DNA of 64,000 nt from contig NZ_JACJTT010000027.1 of the NCBI RefSeq assembly GCF_014698825.1, forward strand, positions 1 through 64,000, in the 5' to 3' direction. Below, piece by piece: positions 54,309 through 62,523 of the stretch. The stretch is from Richelia sinica FACHB-800. Lineage in GTDB: Bacteria; Cyanobacteriota; Cyanobacteriia; Cyanobacteriales; Nostocaceae. The notes beneath the pieces were generated by a model. It saw nothing but the letters and a program-made list of their open reading frames with translations, did not search any database and was not told the DNA's origin. The stretch's first letter is position 1. Each line of letters begins with the position of its first letter. The position numbers and the translations under genes are program-made.

Positions 54309-55178
54309 TTAAAAAGGACGACTACCAGCTAAACTGATACGTTTTAGCACACGACGTTCATGAGGATCGAAAGCTTGACGATAATGCAACGTAGATTGAT
54401 TATCCCAGTAGACAATATCACCCACAGACCATTTGTGTTGATAATAAAACTGGGGTTGATTTAAATGCTCACGCAACTGCTCAATTAACTCTTTACCTAC
54501 TTGTGGGTCTAAACCTATAACTTCCACTTCCGTGGCATAATCTAAATTTAAAATTTTCTTGCCACTTTCTGGATGAATTCTTACTAAGGGGTGAGGAAAG
54601 ACAGGACTGATTAAAGGAATGGTTTTATCGTCACGATATTTCCGTCTTGGTTCACCAGGTTTATTTAAAAAGGGGTTATAGGTAATTAACTGTAAATTAG
54701 CAATTCTCTTTTTTGTAACTTCATCTAATGCTTCATAGGCTAAATTCAAATTTAACCAGTAAGTATCTCCACCGACTGAAGGCACTTCTAAAGCATAAAG
54801 TAGAGAACCGCTAGAAGGGTAAGGAGTCCATTTATGATCTGAATGTAAAGCTAACTCATTTGTCCCAGTATAGCCACCATCAACATTAGAAATGGGAATA
54901 ATTACTGGTGTAGAACCTGGTTGAGAAGCCAGCACGGGAATATCATCTGGTGGGACAAACAAAGAGCCAAAGTAAAAGGCAAAATTTAAGAATTTCTCAT
55001 CAGTTAAATTCTGATTTTTAAAGATGAGAATATGATAATCACGCAGTGCTTGTTTTAACTGCAAAATTACTTCTGGTGCAATAGGTTGACTACCATCTAA
55101 ATCTGTGACTACTGCCCCTAAAGGTGCATCTAAAGGAGTAATTTCCAACTTGGTTAAAGAAAGTGTTGCCATTGTCAA
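54309..55178 (-). CDS. tauD: TauD/TfdA-family alpha-ketoglutarate dioxygenase
   Basis: 289 residues of the Fe(II)/2-oxoglutarate taurine dioxygenase family. Metal ligands H112 and D114 (LHSDHKW), the distal His in STLHYRQAF and the 2-oxoglutarate Arg in ERRVLKRI are visible. It should release sulfite from taurine or another alkanesulfonate. It lies inside the transporter operon, 13 bases after ssuA, which supports use of an imported sulfonate as sulfur source. Confidence 0.92.
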   Translation of the reverse strand: MTMATLSLTKLEITPLDAPLGAVVTDLDGSQPIAPEVILQLKQALRDYHILIFKNQNLTDEKFLNFAFYFGSLFVPPDDIPVLASQPGSTPVIIPISNVDGGYTGTNELALHSDHKWTPYPSSGSLLYALEVPSVGGDTYWLNLNLAYEALDEVTKKRIANLQLITYNPFLNKPGEPRRKYRDDKTIPLISPVFPHPLVRIHPESGKKILNLDYATEVEVIGLDPQVGKELIEQLREHLNQPQFYYQHKWSVGDIVYWDNQSTLHYRQAFDPHERRVLKRISLAGSRPF

Positions 55179-55191
55179 TAATTCAGATAAT

Positions 55192-56319
55192 TTATTTTTG
55201 AGCTAAAACTTCTTTGGGAGTGATTTCTGCATATTGTTGAGGAGTTAAAAATCCATCCCTGACATTAACTTTTTTAGGGATTAATCCCAAGCTGTACCAT
55301 TTATCAGCAACTTCTTGTTGTTTATTAATGACTTGTTCTGTAATAGGTACTAATGCAAAGTTATATTTGCTGTGCATTGCTTCCAAGGTAGGTGCATCAA
55401 GCTGAGTTACAGGTGCTAATAACTGGGCAATTTCTTTAGAGTTATTCTTAGCCCAATTCTGTGCTTTGTTTAATTCTTCTAAGAAAACTTTAATAACTTG
55501 TGGGTTTTCTTCATAGAATTTACGGTTGGTAGAATAAAAGTTATTAGTGTCCCGTAACCCATTTCCACCATCTGTCAGCACACGACCAACTTTATTTTGG
55601 ACATTTCTAGTTACAAATGGTTCCCAAATAAACCAGCCATCTACTCTACCTTGACTAAAGGCAACATTAGCATCAGGAGGTGGCAGAAAAACTGACTCAA
55701 CATCAGTAATTTTTAATCCTTCCCTTTCTAAAGCTCTCACTGTTAAATAATGTCCAATAGATGCCTTTTGAAAAGCGATTTTTTTACCTTTTAAATCTTT
55801 GACACTTTTGGCTGGTGAATCAATAGGAACTAACAGGGAAACTGCTTGACCATCAGAAGAATTAGCCGCTAAATAAACTAAAGGTGCACCAGCAGCTTGG
55901 GAAAAAATTGGTGGAGATTCAGCCGTAGCAGCAATATCTAATCCACCTGCATTTAGAGCTTCTAACTGTTGAGGTCCAGCAGCAAATTCTGGCCATTCAA
56001 CTTTATAACCTAAAGGTTCTAATCGCTTTTCTAAAGTTCCTTGTTTTTCCAACACTGCTAAGGCAGTGAGTTGTTTAGAACGGACGATTCTCACAATTTT
56101 TTGAGGTGAATTACTAGCAGAGTTAGATGTATTAGCAGTATTAGTTGTATTAGTATCTTGATTAGCAGAATTTGTTGATGTTTGAGAGTTATTACTTGGA
56201 CTACCGCAACCGAATAAAGTGGTTGATAAAACTAAGCTATAGCCAAGAGCAAATAATGTAGAACGACGAGTGATAGGTTTCCGTACCAAAGCTTGCAATT
56301 TATTTTTCCAATTTGGCAT
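55192..56319 (-). CDS. ssuA: Sulfonate ABC transporter substrate-binding lipoprotein (SsuA-like)
   Basis: 375 residues. The signal sequence ends in a lipobox-like LFGCG, so it is probably a lipoprotein (acylated Cys near residue 38). An Asn/Thr/Ser-rich tether (about 40-70) leads into an NMT1/SsuA-type periplasmic binding fold (EWPEFAAGPQQLEALNAGGLD, then KGKKIAFQKASIGHYLTVRALE, and DGWFIWEPF). Second gene of the operon, 240 bases after ssuB. Confidence 0.92.
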   Translation of the reverse strand: MPNWKNKLQALVRKPITRRSTLFALGYSLVLSTTLFGCGSPSNNSQTSTNSANQDTNTTNTANTSNSASNSPQKIVRIVRSKQLTALAVLEKQGTLEKRLEPLGYKVEWPEFAAGPQQLEALNAGGLDIAATAESPPIFSQAAGAPLVYLAANSSDGQAVSLLVPIDSPAKSVKDLKGKKIAFQKASIGHYLTVRALEREGLKITDVESVFLPPPDANVAFSQGRVDGWFIWEPFVTRNVQNKVGRVLTDGGNGLRDTNNFYSTNRKFYEENPQVIKVFLEELNKAQNWAKNNSKEIAQLLAPVTQLDAPTLEAMHSKYNFALVPITEQVINKQQEVADKWYSLGLIPKKVNVRDGFLTPQQYAEITPKEVLAQK

Positions 56320-56559
56320 TATATTTGATTACCTGATTTAATGTGTTGAAGAAAGTAAGGTGGGATGACCCACCTTATTTAAACGAAAGAGGTCAACTGG
56401 GGAAAACTTGTGATGAGGAATTATTGATTAATGAAGGGAAATTCCTGATTGATTCCACAAATAATTACCAATGTCATTTTGACGCAGCAAGTTAAATTCA
56501 GTTTTGAGGTTCCTATTGAAATACGATTTGCACTATATTCTTGAACCTACCAACAAAAT

Positions 56560-57357
56560 TTATGCAGAGAGTGAACTTAAAGCATAATTAGATTCTGTTG
56601 GCTGTAATTGGGTTTTACCCATAACTCTAGCTAAAATTTTCTCTACAAGCTTGGCAAACTGGATATCACCTCTAGCTCTGGGACGGGGTAGAGAAACTCT
56701 AATATCCATACCGATTTGACCGTTTTCAATTAATATAACTCTGTCTGCTAATACAACAGCTTCTTCTACATCGTGGGTAATTAATAGAGCCGTAAATTGT
56801 TCTTTAATCCACAAATCTTCTAGGAGTTGTTGCATTTCAATTCTAGTCAGTGCGTCCAATGCTCCTAAGGGTTCATCTAATAATAATAAAGCTGGTCTAT
56901 TGGCCAATGCTCTCGCTAAAGCTACCCGTTGTCTTTGACCACCAGAAAGTACCGCAGGCCAATCATAAGCCCGGTCTTCTAAGCCAACAGAACGCAATAT
57001 TTGTAAAGCTGTTTGTTTAGCATAAACTTTAGAATTAGAACCTAATAATCCCAACTCGACATTTGTTAATACTCGTTGCCAAGGCAAAAGTCGAGGGTCT
57101 TGAAACATCATACGAATGTTAGGATTAATGCGATTATGCAAATCTTGACTATTCAATATTACCTGTCCATTGGTAGTAGCATCTAACCCAGCTACTAAGC
57201 GTAACATGGTACTTTTACCACAGCCGCTGCGACCAACAATGGCAACAAATTCTCCTGGTTGAATATTTAAATTAATTCCTTCTAGAACTGTCTTTGTACC
57301 AAAGGATTTAGAGACATTGGCTAAGGTTAATTCCATTCCCCTTACTTCAGACACCAT
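56560..57357 (-). CDS. ssuB: Sulfonate ABC transporter ATP-binding protein (SsuB-like)
   Basis: 265 residues from the ATG at 57357, preceded by GGAG. The longer frame to 57432 is unlikely. It has Walker A GRSGCGKST, signature LSGGQRQRVALARALA, Walker B ALLLLDEPLGALD and the H-loop LLITHDVEEA. First gene of the operon; the 30-bp palindrome at 57599-57628 stands about 240 bases upstream. Confidence 0.93.
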   Translation of the reverse strand: MVSEVRGMELTLANVSKSFGTKTVLEGINLNIQPGEFVAIVGRSGCGKSTMLRLVAGLDATTNGQVILNSQDLHNRINPNIRMMFQDPRLLPWQRVLTNVELGLLGSNSKVYAKQTALQILRSVGLEDRAYDWPAVLSGGQRQRVALARALANRPALLLLDEPLGALDALTRIEMQQLLEDLWIKEQFTALLITHDVEEAVVLADRVILIENGQIGMDIRVSLPRPRARGDIQFAKLVEKILARVMGKTQLQPTESNYALSSLSA

Positions 57358-57598
57358 TGTGAAAATCTCCAGGTTGCAAATTTTTACCGAACTAACTTCA
57401 CACAAATAGCTAAAAATTTTATCGATACGCACAAATAAAATGCAGAATTTATCTCCTGTACAATCAATCGAGATAAATTTGCTAATAATACTGACTTTTA
57501 CTGGTCTGAGAATTTCGTTACCAACAAGCTTTAGTTAACAAGCATAAAGGATGATTACCTATATGCTTGCTGGTTCAACTCTGTGTTTTCCGGCATAA

Positions 57599-57628
57599 AA
57601 TACGGTAAGTCGATAAATTTACCGTATT
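57599..57628. promoter_or_regulatory. 30-bp palindrome upstream of the ssu operon (candidate operator)
   Basis: AATACGGTAA-N10-TTACCGTATT, a perfect 10-bp inverted repeat. Two imperfect relatives with the same total length of 30 bases occur at 60947-60976 and 62226-62255. The shared ends and spacing suggest a dimeric regulator. It could also fold as a hairpin, but no T tract follows. Confidence 0.6.
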
Positions 57629-57698
57629 ATTAGGATATTGTTCCATAGACTCAAGAAAAAATCAAGTACCCTGGATAAGGAATATTGAATAGTGACAC

Positions 57699-57730
57699 AA
57701 AAAAAATCCCCACTAATTTATGGGAATTTT
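57699..57730 (-). terminator. Probable terminator of the nitroreductase gene
   Basis: On the minus strand a hairpin (AAAATTCCCA / GGGGATTTT, one mismatch) is followed by a run of eight T (the A tract at 57699-57706). It lies about 140 bases past the nitroreductase stop. Confidence 0.55.
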
Positions 57731-57872
57731 GACTAAGATATTCAATCTGGAAGTTTAGGAGTGTGGGAGGGAAACCTAAAAATTAATCAAGATGTAGAGG
57801 TGTTGCTGGCAATGACTAATGAGGGAAAAATTCACAAATAAAAACAATGTTATTTGTAGAGATAACAACTCA

Positions 57873-58694
57873 TTAACGTAGTGGAAAACCTAATTTTTTT
57901 AAAATATCTCCTAGCTGATGTCTTCCTGATAGAGATTCAGCAAAAGCCACTCGCTTGGCGGAATGTTCTGACCAATCTCCAGGAATATTCATTTGTTGAG
58001 ATTGATAAAATCTCTCCATAACTTGATTGTAGAGGGCGATCGCTTCATCTTGTGTTGCCAATTGATATGTTTCCCGATGCAAAACCGCAGATTGGGGTAA
58101 CCGCGGCTTGACAGCAACATTCACCACCGGGTCAGCGTAACCAACACACAAGCCAAACACAGCTACCACATGGGGTGGTAAATTCAGTACCTGGGCTACC
58201 TGTTCTGGCTTATTTCGCAAAGCCCCAATGTACACCGTTCCCAACCCCAGAGACTCTGCGGCTACAACGGCATTTTGGGCTGCTAAAGCTGCATCTATAG
58301 CTGCCATCAGGAACATTTCCAAGTAATCTAGACCCTCATGGGGAAGCCCGCGACCGTCGGCAATGTGAGTCAATCTCGCTAAATCTGCCAACCACACCAA
58401 GAACAGAGGACATTGACGAATGTGCTGTTGATTATTGGCTAATTGAGATAAAACTTCTTTGCGCTCAGGATCTTCTACAGCTACCACACTCCAAGTTTGC
58501 AAATTGGAAGAAGTGGAAGCTGACTGGGCTGCGGCGACTAAAATCTCTAAAGTTCCTGGTGGGAGAGAGTTATTTAAATAAGCGCGGATGGAACGGTGGG
58601 ATAATAAACTAGCGATCGCATCATTCCAAGGCACATCCTCATTAACAGCTTCCAGCCCATAACGTAGCTGCAATAATTCAGTAGAAATAGACAT
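57873..58694 (-). CDS. NADPH-dependent nitroreductase-family flavoprotein (NfsA/FRP-like)
   Basis: 273 residues of the FMN nitroreductase fold, NfsA/FRP branch: LLSHRSIRAYL near the start, AAQSASTSSNLQTWSVVAVED, then GLGTVYIGALRNKPEQVAQVLNLPP and FGLCVGYADP. It should reduce nitro compounds, quinones or flavin. Next to sulfonate genes it might supply reduced flavin, but that is inference; no SsuD monooxygenase is visible. Alone on its transcript. Confidence 0.88.
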   Translation of the reverse strand: MSISTELLQLRYGLEAVNEDVPWNDAIASLLSHRSIRAYLNNSLPPGTLEILVAAAQSASTSSNLQTWSVVAVEDPERKEVLSQLANNQQHIRQCPLFLVWLADLARLTHIADGRGLPHEGLDYLEMFLMAAIDAALAAQNAVVAAESLGLGTVYIGALRNKPEQVAQVLNLPPHVVAVFGLCVGYADPVVNVAVKPRLPQSAVLHRETYQLATQDEAIALYNQVMERFYQSQQMNIPGDWSEHSAKRVAFAESLSGRHQLGDILKKLGFPLR

Positions 58695-58927
58695 AACCTA
58701 TGAATAATTATTAATTGAACATAATTTAACTAATCTACTCTGAGTCAACCTCTTGAAAATAAATATCCAATCTGTAGGATTTTCGGCTGAATATTTCTCA
58801 ATAAACCTAATAACAAATATGTTTTTGTTTATCAATTAAGTTATTCAGAGATACCTATGAAATCAATACTTCCATAACTTATCCTACAAAAATTGGATAA
58901 TTTATTTCTTGTCATTCCTTAAATTTG

Positions 58928-60607
58928 TTAAAACCTAAAGGTAGTACGCAGCCAACCAACTAAACTTGCTGGATTGTTAGCATCAGAATTTGGTGCTGTC
59001 ACCCAAATAAAGCCAGGTGTAACCTCAATATTATCTGTCAATTTATATTGATACCATCCTTCAATATGCAGGGAAGTATCTTTATCAGCTTGACCCTTAC
59101 CTGCACCCAAATCTACATTCTTATCCAAACCAGTTAATGTGGGAGCCATACCCACGAAAATAGCTCCCAAACTACCTTTTTTACCTAAATCAGGAAAGGT
59201 TAACCCTGCGCCCCAGTTCCACACCTGACCATCCCCATTGCCCAAATAGCGATGGGCTGAATAACCGACAAAACCATTGACTGTCACCCTGGGGCTAATT
59301 CTATACAATGCTCCCAGACCGTAGAGATTTCCTACTGTTCCAGCACCACGTACAGTGCTATTAGCTAAATTACTTCCAGCTGCTGGGCCGAAATTGGTTC
59401 CCCCTTGACCAGTAGTACCTGGTGGGCTGTAAGTATTAGCGTAGCTCAAACCAACTCGAAAATTCTTTTTGGGGCTAAAGTATGTGATCTGACTAAAGGC
59501 CACATATCTACCAGTAAATAAACCATTGTTAGGTAAAGGACTGTCACCATTGGGCGCACTATAGGATAGCCCTAATTGCCATTGGTCACTAAAATTATGG
59601 AGGATAGCAATTCCAGGGCCTGTATCTCCATAGTTAAAAACCATGTTACGTCGAGAGAATCGGGAAATACCGTTAGAAGCTGAACCTTCAAATGGATTTG
59701 TCGGACCGCTTAAGCCAATTTCATTAGCGCCGTCAGACTGGGCAAAAATGTTGAACTGGGTATTTTTTCCAATGGGAAAACGGTAACGAATACCACCCAG
59801 CACTATTTGATTAGGCTCAAATCGGGGACTACGATTATCCGCCGTTCTACTATCAAAGGTGCCGAAAATACCAGTTCCTCTTGCCCCTAAAGACTCAATA
59901 TTTCCACCAGAAAGAGTTAACCGTAATTGGTCTTTACCAGTAAAACTAGTATTTAAAACTAAACGAGCTTGGTTTTGAAATGTGGCGACACGAGGTGCAG
60001 CTTCTTTAGTAATTACATTATTACCCGCCAGCACACTTCCCAAGACAAACTGAACTGTACCTTGCAGCTTAGTTGTAGTTGAGAATTGATTTGCTTCTAA
60101 TTCTGCTGTCCGGGTTTCTAAATTATCTAATCTGCCCCGTAATTGCGTTAGTTCTTGACGGAAGTCACCAGTTAATTTTTCTAGGGTTTCTAAATCTTGT
60201 CTAGTAGCTAAATTATTTGTAGATGAGGCTATCAGTTTGTTCACTTGGTCTAAGCAAGCATTCAAACCTGCTGCAAATTCATAGCGAGTTAGGGCCCGAT
60301 TTCCACGAAAAGTTTGATTGGGATAACCAGCGATACAACCGTAGCGTTCTACCAATGACTGAAGGGCTTGAAAAGCCCAGTCTGTGGGTTGGACATCAGA
60401 AAGTTGAGATACAGATGTTAAAGGTGATTCCTCACTTTGATTTTCTGTTGCTTGAGCATTGATTGTCGAGTTATCTGGTATTAATGTTTGTGGTGTAGAA
60501 ATGCTATCTTGATTTTGAGCCACAGATTTGCCAGTGGGGATCAATAGCAAAGCCACTAGCAGCGTTGGTAAGGTTACAAATATATTCCCAAAAGTAATAT
60601 TTTTCAT
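58928..60607 (-). CDS. SLH-domain OprB-type outer membrane porin (cyanobacterial iron-uptake porin family)
   Basis: 559 residues. A signal peptide (about 1-30) is followed by an SLH domain (about 65-125; LSDVQPTDWAFQALQSLVERYGCIAGYPNQTFRGNRALTRYEFAAGL). A coiled coil (about 130-175; LETLEKLTGDFRQEL, then RLDNLETRTAELEAN) leads to a beta-barrel of OprB type ending in RTTFRF with a terminal Phe. Standard cyanobacterial porin layout: SLH binds peptidoglycan and the barrel is the channel. The family is linked to iron and other small-ion uptake. Confidence 0.93.
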   Translation of the reverse strand: MKNITFGNIFVTLPTLLVALLLIPTGKSVAQNQDSISTPQTLIPDNSTINAQATENQSEESPLTSVSQLSDVQPTDWAFQALQSLVERYGCIAGYPNQTFRGNRALTRYEFAAGLNACLDQVNKLIASSTNNLATRQDLETLEKLTGDFRQELTQLRGRLDNLETRTAELEANQFSTTTKLQGTVQFVLGSVLAGNNVITKEAAPRVATFQNQARLVLNTSFTGKDQLRLTLSGGNIESLGARGTGIFGTFDSRTADNRSPRFEPNQIVLGGIRYRFPIGKNTQFNIFAQSDGANEIGLSGPTNPFEGSASNGISRFSRRNMVFNYGDTGPGIAILHNFSDQWQLGLSYSAPNGDSPLPNNGLFTGRYVAFSQITYFSPKKNFRVGLSYANTYSPPGTTGQGGTNFGPAAGSNLANSTVRGAGTVGNLYGLGALYRISPRVTVNGFVGYSAHRYLGNGDGQVWNWGAGLTFPDLGKKGSLGAIFVGMAPTLTGLDKNVDLGAGKGQADKDTSLHIEGWYQYKLTDNIEVTPGFIWVTAPNSDANNPASLVGWLRTTFRF

Positions 60608-60946
60608 CTTGATCTGTAAATCTGAGTTAAGTCTGGTACACCAAATTTAGCCATTCCGCAGACACTCACAGCTAGGAAGCGGAATTGCTATTATGAATTG
60701 CAGGACAGGATTTTCCTGTTAAATCATTTATTGTGACAATAGATTAAAAGCTGGTGGTAGAACCGCAGCTACCTTAGTAGTAATTAATTGTCATGAGTAG
60801 AATCTCGTTGAGGAGTAGTATGCCACACATTGTTGGATAAGTAAGTGTTGATGAATACATATTTTTTCAAATCAAATTGCCAAAGAATTTAGTTGTATAT
60901 TTCAATTACGTCTGCTAAGATACTGAATTCAGGTGCTAACTCCGGC

Positions 60947-60976
60947 AAAACGGTAGATTTGCAGTTGTTTCGTATT
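60947..60976. promoter_or_regulatory. 30-bp imperfect palindrome upstream of the aldo/keto reductase
   Basis: Left end AAAACGGTAG, right end GTTTCGTATT, 30 bases overall. It aligns without gaps to the ssu element at both half-sites. The right edge is 57 bases before the ATG at 61034, a fitting promoter position. Confidence 0.45.
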
Positions 60977-61033
60977 AATCTTTAAACTTTTGTCTAAAAA
61001 AGCTGAACTAATTCAGATAAATAATTAAAAACT

Positions 61034-62074
61034 ATGAAGTACAATCAACTAGGTGAAAGTGACCTCAAGGTTTCGGAAATATGCCTTGGTACTATGACTT
61101 ATGGGCATCAAAACACTATAGAGGAAGCCCACCAGCAGCTAGATTATGCCCTTGAACAAGGCATTAATTTTCTCGATACTGCGGAAATGTATCCAGTGCC
61201 ACCAAGAGGAGAAACCCAAGGGAAAACAGAGGCATATATTGGAGAATGGTTAAAAAATCAGCAGCGAGATAAATTAATAGTAGCAACCAAAATTGCTGGG
61301 CCTGGTCGTCCATTTACCTGGTTGCGAGATGGTAATAATAAAATTGACCATAAAAATATCCAGCAAGCAGTTAATGATAGTTTGCAGAGATTACAAACTG
61401 ATTACATAGATTTGTATCAAATCCATTGGCCTGACCGTTACGTTCCTACCTTTGGACAAACAGTCTATAACCCTGAATTTGAGAGAGAAACTATACCCAT
61501 TGCTGAACAATTAGCAGCCTTTGCTGAGGTGATCAAAGCTGGAAAAATTCGCTATCTGGGGTTGAGTAATGAAACTCCTTGGGGTGTGAGCGAGTTTATT
61601 CGTATTGCCAATCAATTAGGACTACCTAAAGTTGTATCGATTCAAAATGCTTACAATTTACTTAATCGCAACTTTGATTCGGCTTTAGCAGAAGTTTCTC
61701 GCTATACAGATGTGGGTTTATTGGCTTACAGCCCCCTAGCATTTGGTTTTTTAACTGGCAAATATATCCATAATCAACAGTTAGAAAATACCAGAATATC
61801 CCTATTTCCAGGCTTTGGACAACGCTATTTAAAACCCAATGTTCAAGAAGCGATTATTGCTTACGCTGAAGTTGCTAAGAAATATAATTTAACTTCTGCT
61901 CAGTTAGCTTTAGCTTTCGTCAGAAGTCGTTGGTTTGTCAAGAGTACAATTATCGGTGCCACTTCTCTAGAACAACTGAAAGAAAATATAGACAGTGTGA
62001 ATGTGGTTTTAGAAGGGGAAATATTTGAAGATTTGAATGCAGTTTATACATGCTATCCTAACCCCGCTCCTTAA
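61034..62074 (+). CDS. Aldo/keto reductase (Tas-like)
   Basis: 346 residues. Family motifs are KVSEICLGTMTYG, the catalytic Asp/Tyr in FLDTAEMYP, the catalytic Lys in LIVATKIAG, DLYQIHWPDR and the NADPH-binding VRSRWFVKSTIIGATSLEQL. The length fits the Tas/YghZ-like branch. Substrate unknown. Between the porin and the flavoprotein, with a terminator directly after, so it is transcribed alone. Confidence 0.92.
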   Translation: MKYNQLGESDLKVSEICLGTMTYGHQNTIEEAHQQLDYALEQGINFLDTAEMYPVPPRGETQGKTEAYIGEWLKNQQRDKLIVATKIAGPGRPFTWLRDGNNKIDHKNIQQAVNDSLQRLQTDYIDLYQIHWPDRYVPTFGQTVYNPEFERETIPIAEQLAAFAEVIKAGKIRYLGLSNETPWGVSEFIRIANQLGLPKVVSIQNAYNLLNRNFDSALAEVSRYTDVGLLAYSPLAFGFLTGKYIHNQQLENTRISLFPGFGQRYLKPNVQEAIIAYAEVAKKYNLTSAQLALAFVRSRWFVKSTIIGATSLEQLKENIDSVNVVLEGEIFEDLNAVYTCYPNPAP

Positions 62075-62130
62075 TGATTGTGAAAACTGCATTTTGTTTT
62101 CTGCCATGTAACCTGAATGGAAAATAATTA

Positions 62131-62155
62131 CCGCTTTTCAAAGGCGGTTTTTTTT
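62131..62155 (+). terminator. Rho-independent terminator after the aldo/keto reductase
   Basis: CCGCTTTTCAAAGGCGG folds as a short GC stem followed by eight T. Confidence 0.85.
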
Positions 62156-62225
62156 ATGCTGTTTATTTTTATTCAAGTGATACTTGATTTTCTAAGTAAA
62201 GTGTGCAAAGCTAGTTTTAGCACAA

Positions 62226-62255
62226 AATACGTAATGTTGACCGATAAACTGTATT
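62226..62255. promoter_or_regulatory. 30-bp imperfect palindrome upstream of the flavoprotein
   Basis: Left end AATACGTAAT, right end AAACTGTATT, 30 bases overall. The five terminal bases on each side match the ssu element exactly, and both are followed by ATTA. It lies about 270 bases before the ATG at 62524. Confidence 0.45.
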
Positions 62256-62352
62256 ATTATTGAATATCCTCCATAGTTGATGACCTCCAAACTATTTTTG
62301 AAGGTAAGTTTTTGCAGTTTGTAGTTAATTCTTAAACTGCGGGTTTGAGTTT

Positions 62353-62480
62353 AGGGACTTCCGAGAAATAAATTATCTACGTTTGTGGGCCGTCTTTCTA
62401 AACCAATGCAAGGCAGGCAATATTTGTTAGTCTATCTACCCCACAAAAATTAATTAAATATGTTGGATTTGGAAGTCCCT
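62353..62480. mobile_element. Possible 128-bp MITE-like element
   Basis: Perfect 10-bp inverted ends AGGGACTTCC (62353-62362) and GGAAGTCCCT (62471-62480) enclose 108 non-coding bases. No second copy is seen in the window and no clear target duplication, so it may instead be an operator pair or a long-range hairpin. Confidence 0.35.
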
Positions 62481-62523
62481 GAGAGCAAAAGTATTGATCA
62501 TTTATCTGCCAGTGAGGAAAGCG

